This document shows positions 9,050-16,951 of a stretch of 53,789 nucleotides of DNA, piece after piece. The DNA is taken from the NCBI GenBank assembly GCA_024228935.1, contig JAAESX010000179.1, forward strand, positions 1 to 53,789. The letters are read 5' to 3'. This DNA comes from Pseudomonadota bacterium. Lineage in GTDB: Bacteria; Myxococcota_A; UBA796; CAJQPC01. Positions within the stretch are counted from its first letter, which is position 1; the number at the start of each line of letters is the position of its first letter. Made by a program: the position numbers and the translations under genes. The notes under the pieces are model-generated. The model had not been told where the DNA came from. It worked only from the letters and a program-made list of their open reading frames with translations, and searched no databases.

Positions 9050-10153
9050 ATGATCCTGCTCCTCGCCTGTAGCGGCGCCAGTGACGTCAAGGACCCCGTC
9101 GAGAAGTCGGGGCTCGCCATCCTGGGGTACGAGAGCCACGAGCTCGACTCCATCACGCGGGACGTCATCGCGACCGGTCAGGACGGGCTGAAGGTCCCGC
9201 TCGACCTGGAGTTCAACCCCGAGGCCCCTGGCGAGCTCTGGGTCGTGAACCAGAAGGACGACTCGGTCACCATCCTGTTCGACGCGGGCACGGACGCCCA
9301 GACGTCGACCCACATCATCGACCCCTACGCGCTGCACTTCATGGACGCCGTCACGGCCATCGCGTTCGGCGCCACGGGGACGTTCGGGACCACCCAGGAG
9401 TCGCGCAACAACTACGGCCAGGGCCAGGGCAACGACTTCATGGGCCCGACGCTCTGGTCGTCGGACCTCGAGATCTTCGGCCAGTCGAACCCCGAGGCCA
9501 TCGAGTACCTGACCGAGCTGTTCGGGTTCTACACCGACCTCGGCAGCCACCTCGACATGCTGCACGAGAGCCCGCTGGCGATGGGCATGGCCTGGAGCCA
9601 CGACAACGTCTACTGGGTCTACGACGGCTTCAACGAGAGCATCTACCGGTACGACTTCCAGGAAGACCACGGGATCGGCTACGACGACCACTCCGACGGC
9701 ATCATGGCGCGCTGGGTCGAGGGCGAGATCGGCTACGTCGAGGGCACTCCCAGCCACCTGGAGTACGAGCAGTCCACGGGCTTCCTGTACATCGCGGACA
9801 CCGAGAACGGCGTCGTCCGGATCCTGGACACGAACAGCGGCGAGCAGGGCGACAACCTGCCCAAGGCGGAGCCGGGCACGAAGCACTACACGTGGGTCGG
9901 CGCGGACATGTGGACGTTCGTCGACGGCGAGCTGCACGGGCTCGGCAAGCCCTCGGGCCTGGCGCTCACCGAGAACCACCTGTTCGTGACCGACGCCGCG
10001 ACCGGCAACCTGTTCGCCTTCGACCTCGAGGGCAACCTGGTCGACTGGGTGAACCCGAACATGGCGCGCATCGCGGGCGTCGAGGCGGTGAGCGACGAGG
10101 AGCTCTGGCTCGTCGACGCGGACCGCAACCAGGTGGTACGACTCACGCCGTGA
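9050..10153 (+). CDS. NHL/beta-propeller-like lipoprotein
   Basis: ATG 9050 is preceded by a clear AAGGAG and yields MILLLAC|S, a lipobox after only six residues, giving 367 residues. The body has propeller-like repeats (LDLEFNPEAPGELWVVNQKDDSVTIL, HLEYEQSTGFLYIADTENGVVRILD, GLALTENHLFVTDAATGNLFAFD, AVSDEELWLVDADRNQVVRL). These resemble NHL or SMP-30 type blades. It is divergent from the 7699-8937 gene and overlaps the next gene's start. It is probably a surface-exposed, lipid-anchored protein of unknown ligand. Confidence 0.82.
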   Translation: MILLLACSGASDVKDPVEKSGLAILGYESHELDSITRDVIATGQDGLKVPLDLEFNPEAPGELWVVNQKDDSVTILFDAGTDAQTSTHIIDPYALHFMDAVTAIAFGATGTFGTTQESRNNYGQGQGNDFMGPTLWSSDLEIFGQSNPEAIEYLTELFGFYTDLGSHLDMLHESPLAMGMAWSHDNVYWVYDGFNESIYRYDFQEDHGIGYDDHSDGIMARWVEGEIGYVEGTPSHLEYEQSTGFLYIADTENGVVRILDTNSGEQGDNLPKAEPGTKHYTWVGADMWTFVDGELHGLGKPSGLALTENHLFVTDAATGNLFAFDLEGNLVDWVNPNMARIAGVEAVSDEELWLVDADRNQVVRLTP

Positions 10154-11295
10154 GCTCGTTCCTTCTCCTGGGCCCCCTTGCATGGGGCCACGCCGGTGCC
10201 CTGATCGAGGGCGTGAACCCCATCGTCGACGGGGATGACGCCGGGCTCGAGTCCAGCATCGGCACCTTCTGGGGCGACCGCTGGATCTGCCACGAGACGG
10301 TCACCACCGTCGACAGCATCATCCTACCGCGCGTCGTTCGGCGAGGCGGCACCTGGCTCGCCAGCACGCGTCTCGTCCAGGACGGGCGCGAGGAAGGCGA
10401 GACCGTCTACCGCAGCACCGACGGCTGCGACTGGGTCACCGTCGAGGGGCTGACCGAGGTCCCGGTCGAGTCGCTCGCGTTCGGGACCGACCAGGTCTTC
10501 GCGGCATCGAGCGACGGGCGGGTGTTCCGCTCGGACGACGACGGCGCCACCTGGACGCTCAAGACGACGTTCGAGGCCGAGCTCGAGAGCGTCCGGGCCC
10601 TGGACGGGCTGGTGGCGATCTCGGGCGAGCGCGACGGCGACACGCTGCTGGCCGTCAGCGAGGACGGGTTCGACACCTGGACCGAGCACAGCCGGCCGGA
10701 CGACGAGTTCCTGCACGCCATCGGCGAGAGCGGGATCTGGCTCGCGGGGAACGGCCTGGTGGTGCTCTTCGCGGACGGCGAGGCCATGACGTACTGGGAG
10801 GGCATCGGCACCGTCACCGACATGGACGAGTCGTCGGCCGGCGTCGTGCAGATGGTCCAGGCCCAGCAGGTCTACGTCGACGGCGAGCTGACCGATCTGC
10901 CCATCGGGCTGGGCGTCGAGGGGCCGTACCTGGCTGCCCGCGTGGCCCTGGGGCACCCCGCGCTGTCGTGGATCGAGGACGGCGAGGCCGTGCCGCTCCT
11001 GTGGCTGGCCGATGCCGTCGGTCCGCTCGAGTGCCCCGAGGACAGCCACGTCGGCGCGACCTGCCCCGCGCTGTGGGTCGACCTCGAGCCTCGACTCGAG
11101 GAGTTCAGCGAGCCCCCGCCGGACACCTCGCCCCCGGACTCGACCCCGTGGGACAGCCAGCCTCTGGACTCCGGGCCCACGGAGACGGGCGAGCCGGACC
11201 CCGATCCGGACCCGGACTGCGGGTGTTCAGGCGAGGGGAGCGCGGCGCTGTTGTTGCTGCCGCTGCTGCTGCTCAGTCGTCGACGGACCAGCTGA
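10150..11295 (+). CDS. BNR-repeat secreted protein with MYXO-CTERM-like tail
   Basis: GTG 10150 overlaps the preceding stop. The N-terminus is a type I signal without basic residues (VSSFLLLGPLAWGHAGA). BNR/sialidase-like repeats occur, such as VYRSTDGCDWVTVEG and VFRSDDDGATWTLK. A Pro/Asp/Thr-rich linker (about residues 315-355) precedes a C-terminal CGCSGEGSAALLLLPLLLL followed by SRRRTS. This is the Cys, hydrophobic helix and Arg cluster layout of MYXO-CTERM sorting signals. The gene end overlaps the convergent cytochrome gene by 23 bases. Confidence 0.85.
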   Translation: MSSFLLLGPLAWGHAGALIEGVNPIVDGDDAGLESSIGTFWGDRWICHETVTTVDSIILPRVVRRGGTWLASTRLVQDGREEGETVYRSTDGCDWVTVEGLTEVPVESLAFGTDQVFAASSDGRVFRSDDDGATWTLKTTFEAELESVRALDGLVAISGERDGDTLLAVSEDGFDTWTEHSRPDDEFLHAIGESGIWLAGNGLVVLFADGEAMTYWEGIGTVTDMDESSAGVVQMVQAQQVYVDGELTDLPIGLGVEGPYLAARVALGHPALSWIEDGEAVPLLWLADAVGPLECPEDSHVGATCPALWVDLEPRLEEFSEPPPDTSPPDSTPWDSQPLDSGPTETGEPDPDPDPDCGCSGEGSAALLLLPLLLLSRRRTS

Positions 11296-12496
11296 CCTTC
11301 GAGCTGGCGAGCTCGAACGTGGGCATCGCCTCGGGAATCGATGGGTCCAGGTGGCCGGACGCGACCAGGTCGTCCAGGACCTCGGCGTGCATCGGCCGGA
11401 TCTTCACGAGCGCCTCGACCCGGTCCGGCAGCCCGCCGTCGATGAGGTAGGTGTTCACGGCGTGGTTGCTCTCGTCGGTCAGCGACGTTGGCGGGTACAG
11501 CAGCTCGCCCTCGGTGGACGCGGCCTCCCAGAACATGTGGACCTCCTCGCCATCGGCGTCGAGCATCCGCTCGCCGAACCACCAGGTGTCGTCCTCGAAG
11601 ACCAGCTCGTCGTCGCGCCAGGCCTTCACCTCGACCCAGGCTCGCCGGTCCTGGGTGGCGCCGCTGGGGAACGCGTGGCCCGCGGCGGTGTTCTCCAGCG
11701 TGAGCTCGATGACCGCGCTGGCGCCGTTGTCGACCACGTCGAGCGAGGCGAGGAGCGTCGTGTCGAGGGCCTTCTGGACGGCCGCGGTCTGCTCCTCGAT
11801 GTTGTCGAACTCGGTCAGGGCCACGTCGACGCCGACCATCGAGTGGTCGTGAACGCGTCGCTCGGGGCTGTCCGGCTCGGTCGAGGCGGCGCCGTCGTAG
11901 CCCTGCATGTGGCAGCTCCCGCAGGTCTGCAGCAGCCCGGAGAAGTCGGCGTTGTACTGGCTGTCCTTCCACTCGGCGAAGGTGCGCTCCAGGTGCACTC
12001 CGGCGGGGGTCACGATGTCGTGGCAGCTGCCGCACATGGACGCGCTGTCGGCGTTGTTGCGGTTGTGGAGACCCGAGCCCAGCGAGTCGTGGGCGCTGGT
12101 GTCCATTGGGTTCGCGATGCCGCCGCGCATGACCGTGTCGGCGGCGAGGACGAGCGGGTTGTTGTGGTCGTCGGTGACGTCCTCGACCATGTGGCAGAAG
12201 TAGCAGGTGACGCCCTTCTCGTTCTCGGGCACGTCGTCGAGGTTCAGTCCGTCGGTGGTCGCGCCCGACATGACGGCCAGGGGCGCGTGGCACTGCACGC
12301 AGAAGTCGCCCAGGGCGCCGTCGGTCTCCTCCTGGCCTCGGGCGTTCATCGCCAGGAAGACGGGGTCCTCGGCGGCGTAGGCATGCATGGAGCCCGTCCA
12401 CTGCTCGACGTGGGCGGGGTGGCAGTCGGCGCAGACCTGCGGGTCCTTCAGCTGGTCTTCCGTGAGCTGACCAGAGCAGGCCAGGAGCCAGATCAT
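11273..12496 (-). CDS. Pentaheme cytochrome c lipoprotein
   Basis: I start at ATG 12496, which gives MIWLLAC|S; the open frame further upstream adds unrelated Arg-rich residues. The 407-residue product has five CxxCH heme motifs at residues 22-26, 66-70, 98-102, 155-159 and 192-196, plus extra histidines as axial ligands. This is typical of NapC/NrfA-like or cytochrome c554-type multiheme folds, but I cannot assign a subfamily. The C-terminal 200 residues lack hemes and look beta-rich. It is probably a periplasmic or surface electron carrier and lies divergent from a monoheme cytochrome. Confidence 0.9.
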   Translation of the reverse strand: MIWLLACSGQLTEDQLKDPQVCADCHPAHVEQWTGSMHAYAAEDPVFLAMNARGQEETDGALGDFCVQCHAPLAVMSGATTDGLNLDDVPENEKGVTCYFCHMVEDVTDDHNNPLVLAADTVMRGGIANPMDTSAHDSLGSGLHNRNNADSASMCGSCHDIVTPAGVHLERTFAEWKDSQYNADFSGLLQTCGSCHMQGYDGAASTEPDSPERRVHDHSMVGVDVALTEFDNIEEQTAAVQKALDTTLLASLDVVDNGASAVIELTLENTAAGHAFPSGATQDRRAWVEVKAWRDDELVFEDDTWWFGERMLDADGEEVHMFWEAASTEGELLYPPTSLTDESNHAVNTYLIDGGLPDRVEALVKIRPMHAEVLDDLVASGHLDPSIPEAMPTFELASSKVSWSVDD

Positions 12497-12622
12497 CGTG
12501 TCCTCCAGACGCAGGAGGCCCGACGGGGTGGGGCCTCGCGAGGGCGCAGCGCGCGTTGTGCGGAATAACCCCGTCGCCGAGCGGGTTCGCGGCCGATAAA
12601 AGCACGTCCCTGGAGGTCCTAC

Positions 12623-12946
12623 ATGTTCTCGCTGCTCGTTTCCCTCTCTTTCGCTGCCGACGCCGACGCCGGCAAAACGCCCTACACCACCTCGTGCGCC
12701 GCGTGCCACGGTGACAAGGGCGATGGCGCCGGTCCGGTCGGTGGTGCGCTGACCCCGAAGCCCGCTGACTTCACCAGCAAGGAGTTCCAGGACGGTCGCA
12801 CCGACGCCGAGCTGGCCAAGGCCATCAAGGAAGGCGGCGCTGCGGTCGGCAAGTCCCCGCTCATGGCGGCCTTCGGCGGCACGATGACCGACGAGCAGAT
12901 CGACGACGTCGTCGCCTACATCCGGACGTTCAAGCCGGCCGAGTAG
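12623..12946 (+). CDS. Small monoheme cytochrome c
   Basis: This 107-residue protein has a good Shine-Dalgarno (GGAGG) before ATG 12623. A short signal, MFSLLVSLSFAADA, lacks a basic n-region. CAACH lies at residues 25-29 and SPLMAAFGG supplies a probable distal Met ligand, followed by DEQIDDVVAYIRTF, the C-terminal helix of class I cytochromes c. The TPKPADFTSKEF segment is typical of the cytochrome c6/CccA-like family. It should act as a soluble periplasmic electron carrier, perhaps with the neighbouring pentaheme protein. Confidence 0.92.
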   Translation: MFSLLVSLSFAADADAGKTPYTTSCAACHGDKGDGAGPVGGALTPKPADFTSKEFQDGRTDAELAKAIKEGGAAVGKSPLMAAFGGTMTDEQIDDVVAYIRTFKPAE

Positions 12947-12949
12947 CCC

Positions 12950-13634
12950 TCAGTCATGTGCGTGGTCGTCGCTCGCTGCGCCGACCACCCGTGACACGCT
13001 GACCCCGGCAGCCCACGTGTAGTGAGACTGCCAGGGGACTCGCGCGTTCGCGTCCAGCGCCCATCTCTCGTTCGGTGCCCAGACGGCGCCAGCGAGGGCG
13101 GCCAGCTCGGTGAACGCGTCGACCTGTGTGGCCGCCGCGCCCGAGATCCCCGCGTATGGGATGACCGGGGCGCCCAGGCGTCGTGCTGCGCGCACGTCGA
13201 TGTAGCCGTACAGGCCCTGGCGGCGGCCGTCGAAGCCGTCGTATAGCGGGACCCGGACCTTGGCCGAGCTGGCCAGGACCCACGTCGAGCCGGCGACCAG
13301 ATCGATCGAGAGCTGCGGGTCGACGCTGCCGGTGGACAGCGGCGCCGAGCGACGAGTCCCGCGTCATGAAGCCGGTGTTGTAGAGCACCGCGCCCTGGGC
13401 GACGACCGACCAGCGGTCCGACCACGGGACCTCGACGCCGAGCGCCATCTGTTCCTGGAGCCCCGTCGCCGAGTCCGCCACGAGCACGCCCACGCGAACC
13501 GCGGCTTGCCCGGGCTCCATTCCTCCGTCGTATTCGGACCTGCCGACCGGCAGGCTGCTGTCCGCTCACAAGCCTCAGCCGGCTTCGGCCGGGATCGAGG
13601 CGAGCATGAGGAGCAGCATGGTCGTGGCGCTCAT
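12950..13634 (-). pseudogene. Decayed secreted beta-barrel-like protein gene
   Basis: An ATG at 13634 begins a clean signal peptide, MSATTMLLLMLASIPAEAG, which runs into TGA; a second TGA follows two codons later. The same frame then resumes as ADSSLPVGRSEYDGGMEP and continues to about 13350 (YNTGFMTRDSSL). There a frameshift is needed to continue as STGSVDPQLSIDLVAGSTW and finish with a His/Asp-rich tail at 12950. Alternating beta-like segments and the signal suggest an outer-membrane protein. Two in-frame stops plus a shift point to a pseudogene, or to clustered assembly errors. Confidence 0.65.
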
Positions 13635-13643
13635 GCGCGCACT

Positions 13644-14591
13644 CTACTTGGCCGAGAGCGAGAGCTCCGGGTTGGCGATGCGCTCGACCAGCGCCGCGAT
13701 GTAGGCCATGCCCTCGACGCCCGACTCGGCCTCGACGTCCAGGTTGTAGTTCGTCGTGCCGTTGATGTCGTAGGTGTAGCGGAGGCCGTCCTCTCCGAGC
13801 ACGAACTCGATGCCGGCGACGTCGATTCCGTACGCCGCCATGACCTCGGCGTACTTGGCGACGAGCTCGTCGTCGGCCGTGAAGTCGTCGGCCACCTTGA
13901 ACTTGCCGCTGTCGCCCACCGGGCAGAAGGCGTCGTCGGCCGAGCACTCCACGGCCGGGCACAGCTCGAAGCCGTCGGCGGTGCTGGAGTGCATGGCGTA
14001 GACGAAGGCGCCGTCGACCAGCTCGACCCGCGTGATGTTCTCGTTCGCGGGCTTGATGTACTGCTGGAGCAGGGTGACGCCGCCCGGATCCTCGATGAAG
14101 TCGGGGCCGTCCACGTAGGCGTCGAAGGCCTGCAGATCCCGGAACAGCTTCACGCCCAGGCCCTTGCCGCCCTGGTTGTGCTTCGTGATGAAGGGCAGCT
14201 CCATGCGGCGGGCCGCCTCCTTCAAGCCCTCGGTTCCGGCGACCGCGATGGTGCGCGGGGTCCGGATGCCGAAGTGGCGGAGAGCCAGATCCTGGCGCAC
14301 CTTGCTGAGCTCGAGCTCGAACGCGGCGCTGCCGTTGATGACGCGGCGGCCGTGGGCCTCGAGCCAGACGAGCAGGTCGCGGACGTGCTGCACACCGCCC
14401 TGGTGGCCACGGGTGTGGCTGCTGGGGCTCATGCGGTTGATGTAGATGCCCTCGGGGGGCTCGGCGGACAGGTCCAGCGTGCCGCCCTCGAGGAAGTGCA
14501 GCTCGTACGGGATGTTCCGGTCGGACAGGGCCTTCTCCAAGGGAGCGAGCCAGGCAGCGTTCTCGAACAGGATGTGGACGGTCGGGGTCAT
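13644..14591 (-). CDS. RimK-like ATP-grasp ligase
   Basis: This 315-residue protein has ATP-grasp features: LPFITKHNQGGKGLGVKLF (glycine-rich nucleotide loop), LLQQYIKPANENITRVELVDG (lysine and acidic residues of the central sheet), and a metal-binding end, DVAGIEFVLGED followed by YTYDINGTTNYN. The family joins a carboxylate to an amine or thiol through an acyl-phosphate; RimK- and GshB-like enzymes belong here. The substrate is unknown. It lies directly downstream of a poly-cysteine leader and an intrinsic terminator, so its expression is probably attenuated according to Cys-tRNA supply. This hints at a cysteine- or thiol-related product. Confidence 0.85.
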   Translation of the reverse strand: MTPTVHILFENAAWLAPLEKALSDRNIPYELHFLEGGTLDLSAEPPEGIYINRMSPSSHTRGHQGGVQHVRDLLVWLEAHGRRVINGSAAFELELSKVRQDLALRHFGIRTPRTIAVAGTEGLKEAARRMELPFITKHNQGGKGLGVKLFRDLQAFDAYVDGPDFIEDPGGVTLLQQYIKPANENITRVELVDGAFVYAMHSSTADGFELCPAVECSADDAFCPVGDSGKFKVADDFTADDELVAKYAEVMAAYGIDVAGIEFVLGEDGLRYTYDINGTTNYNLDVEAESGVEGMAYIAALVERIANPELSLSAK

Positions 14592-14612
14592 GGGCGTTTC
14601 CTCGCAAAAACG

Positions 14613-14643
14613 AAAAAACCCGCCTCGGCAGGGCCGGGCGGGT
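14613..14643 (-). terminator. Intrinsic terminator in the ATP-grasp leader (attenuator)
   Basis: Read on the minus strand, the stem CCCGCC/GGCGGG is followed immediately by six T residues (A-tract 14613-14618 on the plus strand). It lies 22 bases upstream of the ATP-grasp start and downstream of the leader peptide stop. A terminator between promoter and gene is expected only for attenuation. Its loop contains GGCCCTG, which can pair with CAGGGCC near the end of the Cys tract. Confidence 0.8.
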
Positions 14644-14672
14644 CTCGTGGATTCCTCTCGGGGGAGAAGGAA

Positions 14673-14768
14673 CTACAAAAGCGCGTCCGGCAGAGCAGGG
14701 CCCTGACAACAACAGCAACAACAGAGGCAAGCCTCGGTACGCGGTGCGCTGTTGGAGTGGTTGGACAT
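14673..14768 (-). CDS. Poly-cysteine leader peptide (31 aa)
   Basis: This ORF has an ATG start at 14768 and a TAG stop ending at 14673. The peptide begins MSNHSNSAPRTEA, then has seven cysteines (one, a Leu, then six in a row; two TGC and five TGT codons), and ends QGPALPDALL. TGT is an uncommon codon choice at this GC content. It is followed by a terminator and the ATP-grasp gene. The layout matches leader peptides that sense aminoacyl-tRNA, here Cys-tRNA. Leaderless poly-Cys short ORFs acting as cysteine attenuators have been described in mycobacteria. The role here is inferred. Confidence 0.75.
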   Translation of the reverse strand: MSNHSNSAPRTEACLCCCCCCQGPALPDALL

Positions 14769-14775
14769 CACCGGC

Positions 14776-14804
14776 GATATACCTGTGGTCCGTCAGGATT
14801 GCAA
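14776..14804 (-). promoter_or_regulatory. Putative sigma-70-type promoter of the Cys leader
   Basis: On the minus strand, TTGCAA (14799-14804) is separated by 17 bases from TATATC (14776-14781). The expected transcription start is 6-7 bases downstream, at or one base before the ATG at 14768, so the leader mRNA would be leaderless. Both hexamers match the consensus at four positions. Confidence 0.55.
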
Positions 14805-14826
14805 AGAACTGTTTTCTGGAGCGTGT

Positions 14827-15363
14827 GTGCTCGTCTGGATCCTCGCCTGTGCCACGCCGAGCCCCGTCGTGGCGGTCGAGCCGGCCTCGGAACCCGTCGT
14901 CGAGGCGGTTTCTGAGCCGGTCCACGAGGCGGCTGAGGTGGTCCCCATGGCGCCCGGTCATGTGCCCGTCGAGCTGCCTGTGCTGGAGCTCGTCTCGCTG
15001 TCGGGCGAGCCGATCCCGCTGCCCGAGGACGGCGTCGTCCTGGCGCTGTGGGCGAGCTGGTGTCCGCCGTGTCGCAAGGAGCTGCCGCACATCCAGGCGC
15101 TCTACGAGGACGGCGCGCCGATCGTCACGGTGAGCGTCGACTACCCGAACAAGCGGGCCAACGTGGACAAGATGGTCGAGCTCATCGGACTGACGGCTCC
15201 GGTGGCGCACGACATCGGTGTGGCCAGGACGATGAACACGGTCGCCATCCCGGGCATCTACGTGTACTCGGCTGACGAGGAGCTGCTGTGGTGGCAGGAG
15301 GACGCGTTCGACCCGCAGGATCCGGGGTTCCTGGCGGCGCTGGCTTCGATCACGGGCTCGTAG
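14827..15363 (+). CDS. TlpA-like thioredoxin lipoprotein
   Basis: I start at GTG 14827, which gives VLVWILAC|A, a lipobox seven residues in; an upstream ATG at 14752 would overlap the divergent leader. The product is 178 residues. After a Pro/Glu/Val-rich spacer (9-48), a thioredoxin fold carries WCPPC at 78-82 and the cis-Pro segment VAIPGIYVYS. TlpA/ResA-type proteins reduce periplasmic disulfides, often apocytochrome c or copper-site thiols. Several cytochromes c lie nearby, which fits. It is divergent from the poly-Cys leader. Confidence 0.87.
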   Translation: MLVWILACATPSPVVAVEPASEPVVEAVSEPVHEAAEVVPMAPGHVPVELPVLELVSLSGEPIPLPEDGVVLALWASWCPPCRKELPHIQALYEDGAPIVTVSVDYPNKRANVDKMVELIGLTAPVAHDIGVARTMNTVAIPGIYVYSADEELLWWQEDAFDPQDPGFLAALASITGS

Positions 15364-15370
15364 TCTGGTT

Positions 15371-15420
15371 GACGCAGAAGTCCGAGGGTGACGGTCAGCC
15401 TGGGAGTTGTGCGCACCCAG
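15371..15420. repeat. 50-bp imperfect palindromic repeat, copy 1
   Basis: This is one of three copies in the window (others at 23901-23950 and 23952-24001) with about 90% identity. The core here is TGACGGTCA with flanks GACGCAGAAG and GTTGTGCGCAC that are imperfect inverted repeats of each other. It is intergenic, between the convergent ends of the thioredoxin and FHA genes. It resembles a REP-like element. Confidence 0.75.
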
Positions 15421-15429
15421 CGCCTGACC

Positions 15430-15924
15430 TCAGAGCAGTACGAACCGCAGCTTCGTCAGCCCGATCTGGAGCTCCTCACCGCCATGCAGGCGCGCCCGCT
15501 CGACCAGCTCTCCGTCGACCAGGGTGCCGTTCGTGCTGCCCAGGTCCTCGACGTAGAACATGTCGCCCTTGCGGGTGATCTGCGCGTGCTCGCGGCTGGC
15601 CTCGCCGTCGAGCGCCAGCTGCAGGTCGTTCTTCCGCCCGCGACCCATCCGGAACAACAGCCGCTGGGGCCCGATCCCGTGGGCTGCGTTGGTGACCTCG
15701 TCGAAGAGGTGCGCAGCGATGGTGCCCGGCATCGGGGTGATGGGCCCACCCTCGGAGCTGCCCTTCGGTCGAGCCTCCGTGAGCCCGCCGATGACGCCCG
15801 TGGGCTCGTCGTCGTCCCACATGTTGGCGAAGTCGTCGGTCTTCGGCCGCTTGGTGGGCTGTTCTGAGCTGAGCTTCGCGGCGAGCTTCGCCCACTGCTT
15901 CGGGTCGTCGTAGAGGTCGGCCAT
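15430..15924 (-). CDS. FHA domain protein
   Basis: This 164-residue protein has a strong Shine-Dalgarno (AGGAGG) before ATG 15924. The N-terminal 85 residues are charged and low-complexity. A forkhead-associated domain fills about 87-160 with GRGRKNDLQLAL, SREHAQI and LGSTNGTLVDG, the phosphothreonine-binding signature (Arg, Ser-x-x-His, Asn-Gly). It is probably a cytoplasmic reader of Ser/Thr kinase signalling; no kinase gene is in the window. It is divergent from the sigma-54-type promoter region at 16046. Confidence 0.9.
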   Translation of the reverse strand: MADLYDDPKQWAKLAAKLSSEQPTKRPKTDDFANMWDDDEPTGVIGGLTEARPKGSSEGGPITPMPGTIAAHLFDEVTNAAHGIGPQRLLFRMGRGRKNDLQLALDGEASREHAQITRKGDMFYVEDLGSTNGTLVDGELVERARLHGGEELQIGLTKLRFVLL

Positions 15925-16045
15925 GGTTCTCCTCCTATGTCGTCACCCAAGGATCGGGTGGTGTCGAGTTCGTCGCGGTTTCGAGTCGCGGCGCCCGTGT
16001 CGCGGTCGCGGTCGCGCTCGTCTCCAACGGTCTGGAATCACTCGG

Positions 16046-16060
16046 TGGCACGACACTTGC
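16046..16060 (+). promoter_or_regulatory. Sigma-54-type (-24/-12) promoter
   Basis: TGGCAC-N5-TTGC matches the RpoN consensus exactly, with GG and GC at the canonical spacing. A start site near 16071 would produce mRNA for the small lipoprotein and ferritin-like genes downstream. Confidence 0.6.
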
Positions 16061-16085
16061 CCTATGCTTCGGCAGCCCAGGAGCC

Positions 16086-16293
16086 ATGCCCATGCGCGCG
16101 ACGCCGCGCCCCTTTCATCGTCACCGCTGCCAGCATCGGCCTGCTCGCCGGCTGCATCGGCACCACGAACCCGCCGTTCGACTCGAACGACTCGGCCGTC
16201 ACCAACCCGCCGGCCGACTCGGGCGACGACTGCGACTCGGGCGAGGAGCCCAGCGACACCGGATGCGAGCCCAAGGAGGAAGATGAGGCGTGA
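16086..16293 (+). CDS. Small acidic lipoprotein, probable frameshift in signal peptide
   Basis: The mature part, C-IGTTNPPFDSNDSAVTNP onward, is about 49 residues, Asp/Pro/Ser-rich, with lipobox LLAGC. In that frame no ATG lies near; the only upstream in-frame starts (GTG 16045, TTG) lie within or before the sigma-54 promoter. ATG 16086 is in another frame and reads MPMRATPRPF; removing one base in the C/T run near 16111-16117 joins it to IVTAASIGLLAGC, a normal signal. I therefore suspect a one-base indel (natural or assembly). Its stop overlaps the next GTG start. Confidence 0.5.
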
Positions 16294-16946
16294 GGCACAT
16301 CCAGAAGGTCTGGGCCCAGCGCACGCTCGCCGAGTACCGCTCCGCCTGCCTCACCGCCGAGCTGCAGCACTGGCTGCTGGTCATCGCGGTCAGCCCGGAC
16401 ACCCTGGACGTCTGCCACCGCATCGTGATGGACGAGGTCGCGCACGCCGAGCTCTCCCGCGAGGCGTTCCTGGCAGCCGGCGGAGACCCCGCCGCCCTGC
16501 CGCTGGCTCGCGACACGCTGTTCCTCCCGCACGATGTGGAGGCGCCGCTCGAGTACCGAGCGCTGTCCGTCGCCGCAGACGTCTTCTGTTGCGGCGAGAC
16601 CGTCGCCGTCCCGCTGTTCCTGGCCTTGCGCGAGGACGCCACCGAGGCTCCGGCCATCGAGGCGCTCGACCGCATCGTTCGAGACGAGGCGACCCATCGA
16701 GCGTTCGGCTGGACCCTGCTCGACGAGTTGCTCGAGCGGTTGCCCGACGGGGTTGTCTGGCTGCAGCAGCGAGCCCCCGAGTTCGTGCGTCGGATCGCGG
16801 ACGCCTACGACGGCTACGGGTCGACCACGGTGGACCAGGGACCCGAGTGGGGACTCATGCCGCCGGTCCGGTACGGCGAGATCACGCGCCAGTGCATCGA
16901 TGAGGTGATCCGTCCACGGTTCGCCAAGCGGGGCGTGACCGTCTGA
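16290..16946 (+). CDS. Ferritin-like di-iron protein
   Basis: GTG 16290 overlaps the preceding stop. The 218-residue helical protein has two ExxH motifs, DEVAHAEL and DEATHRAF, with partner glutamates in TAELQHW and CGETVAV. This is the four-helix di-iron arrangement of the ferritin-like superfamily. It may be an oxidase, hydroxylase or iron-handling protein; the sequence does not distinguish these. A Fur-like box and a zinc-type exporter gene follow, so a metal-linked role is plausible. Confidence 0.75.
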   Translation: MRHIQKVWAQRTLAEYRSACLTAELQHWLLVIAVSPDTLDVCHRIVMDEVAHAELSREAFLAAGGDPAALPLARDTLFLPHDVEAPLEYRALSVAADVFCCGETVAVPLFLALREDATEAPAIEALDRIVRDEATHRAFGWTLLDELLERLPDGVVWLQQRAPEFVRRIADAYDGYGSTTVDQGPEWGLMPPVRYGEITRQCIDEVIRPRFAKRGVTV

Positions 16947-16951
16947 CTCCT

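Noticed and set aside
14690..14735. Run of six Leu codons in another frame of the attenuator region, as for a leucine leader
   Set aside because: That frame has no start nearby and no stop before the ATP-grasp gene. The Cys frame has ATG, stop and a promoter at the right place.
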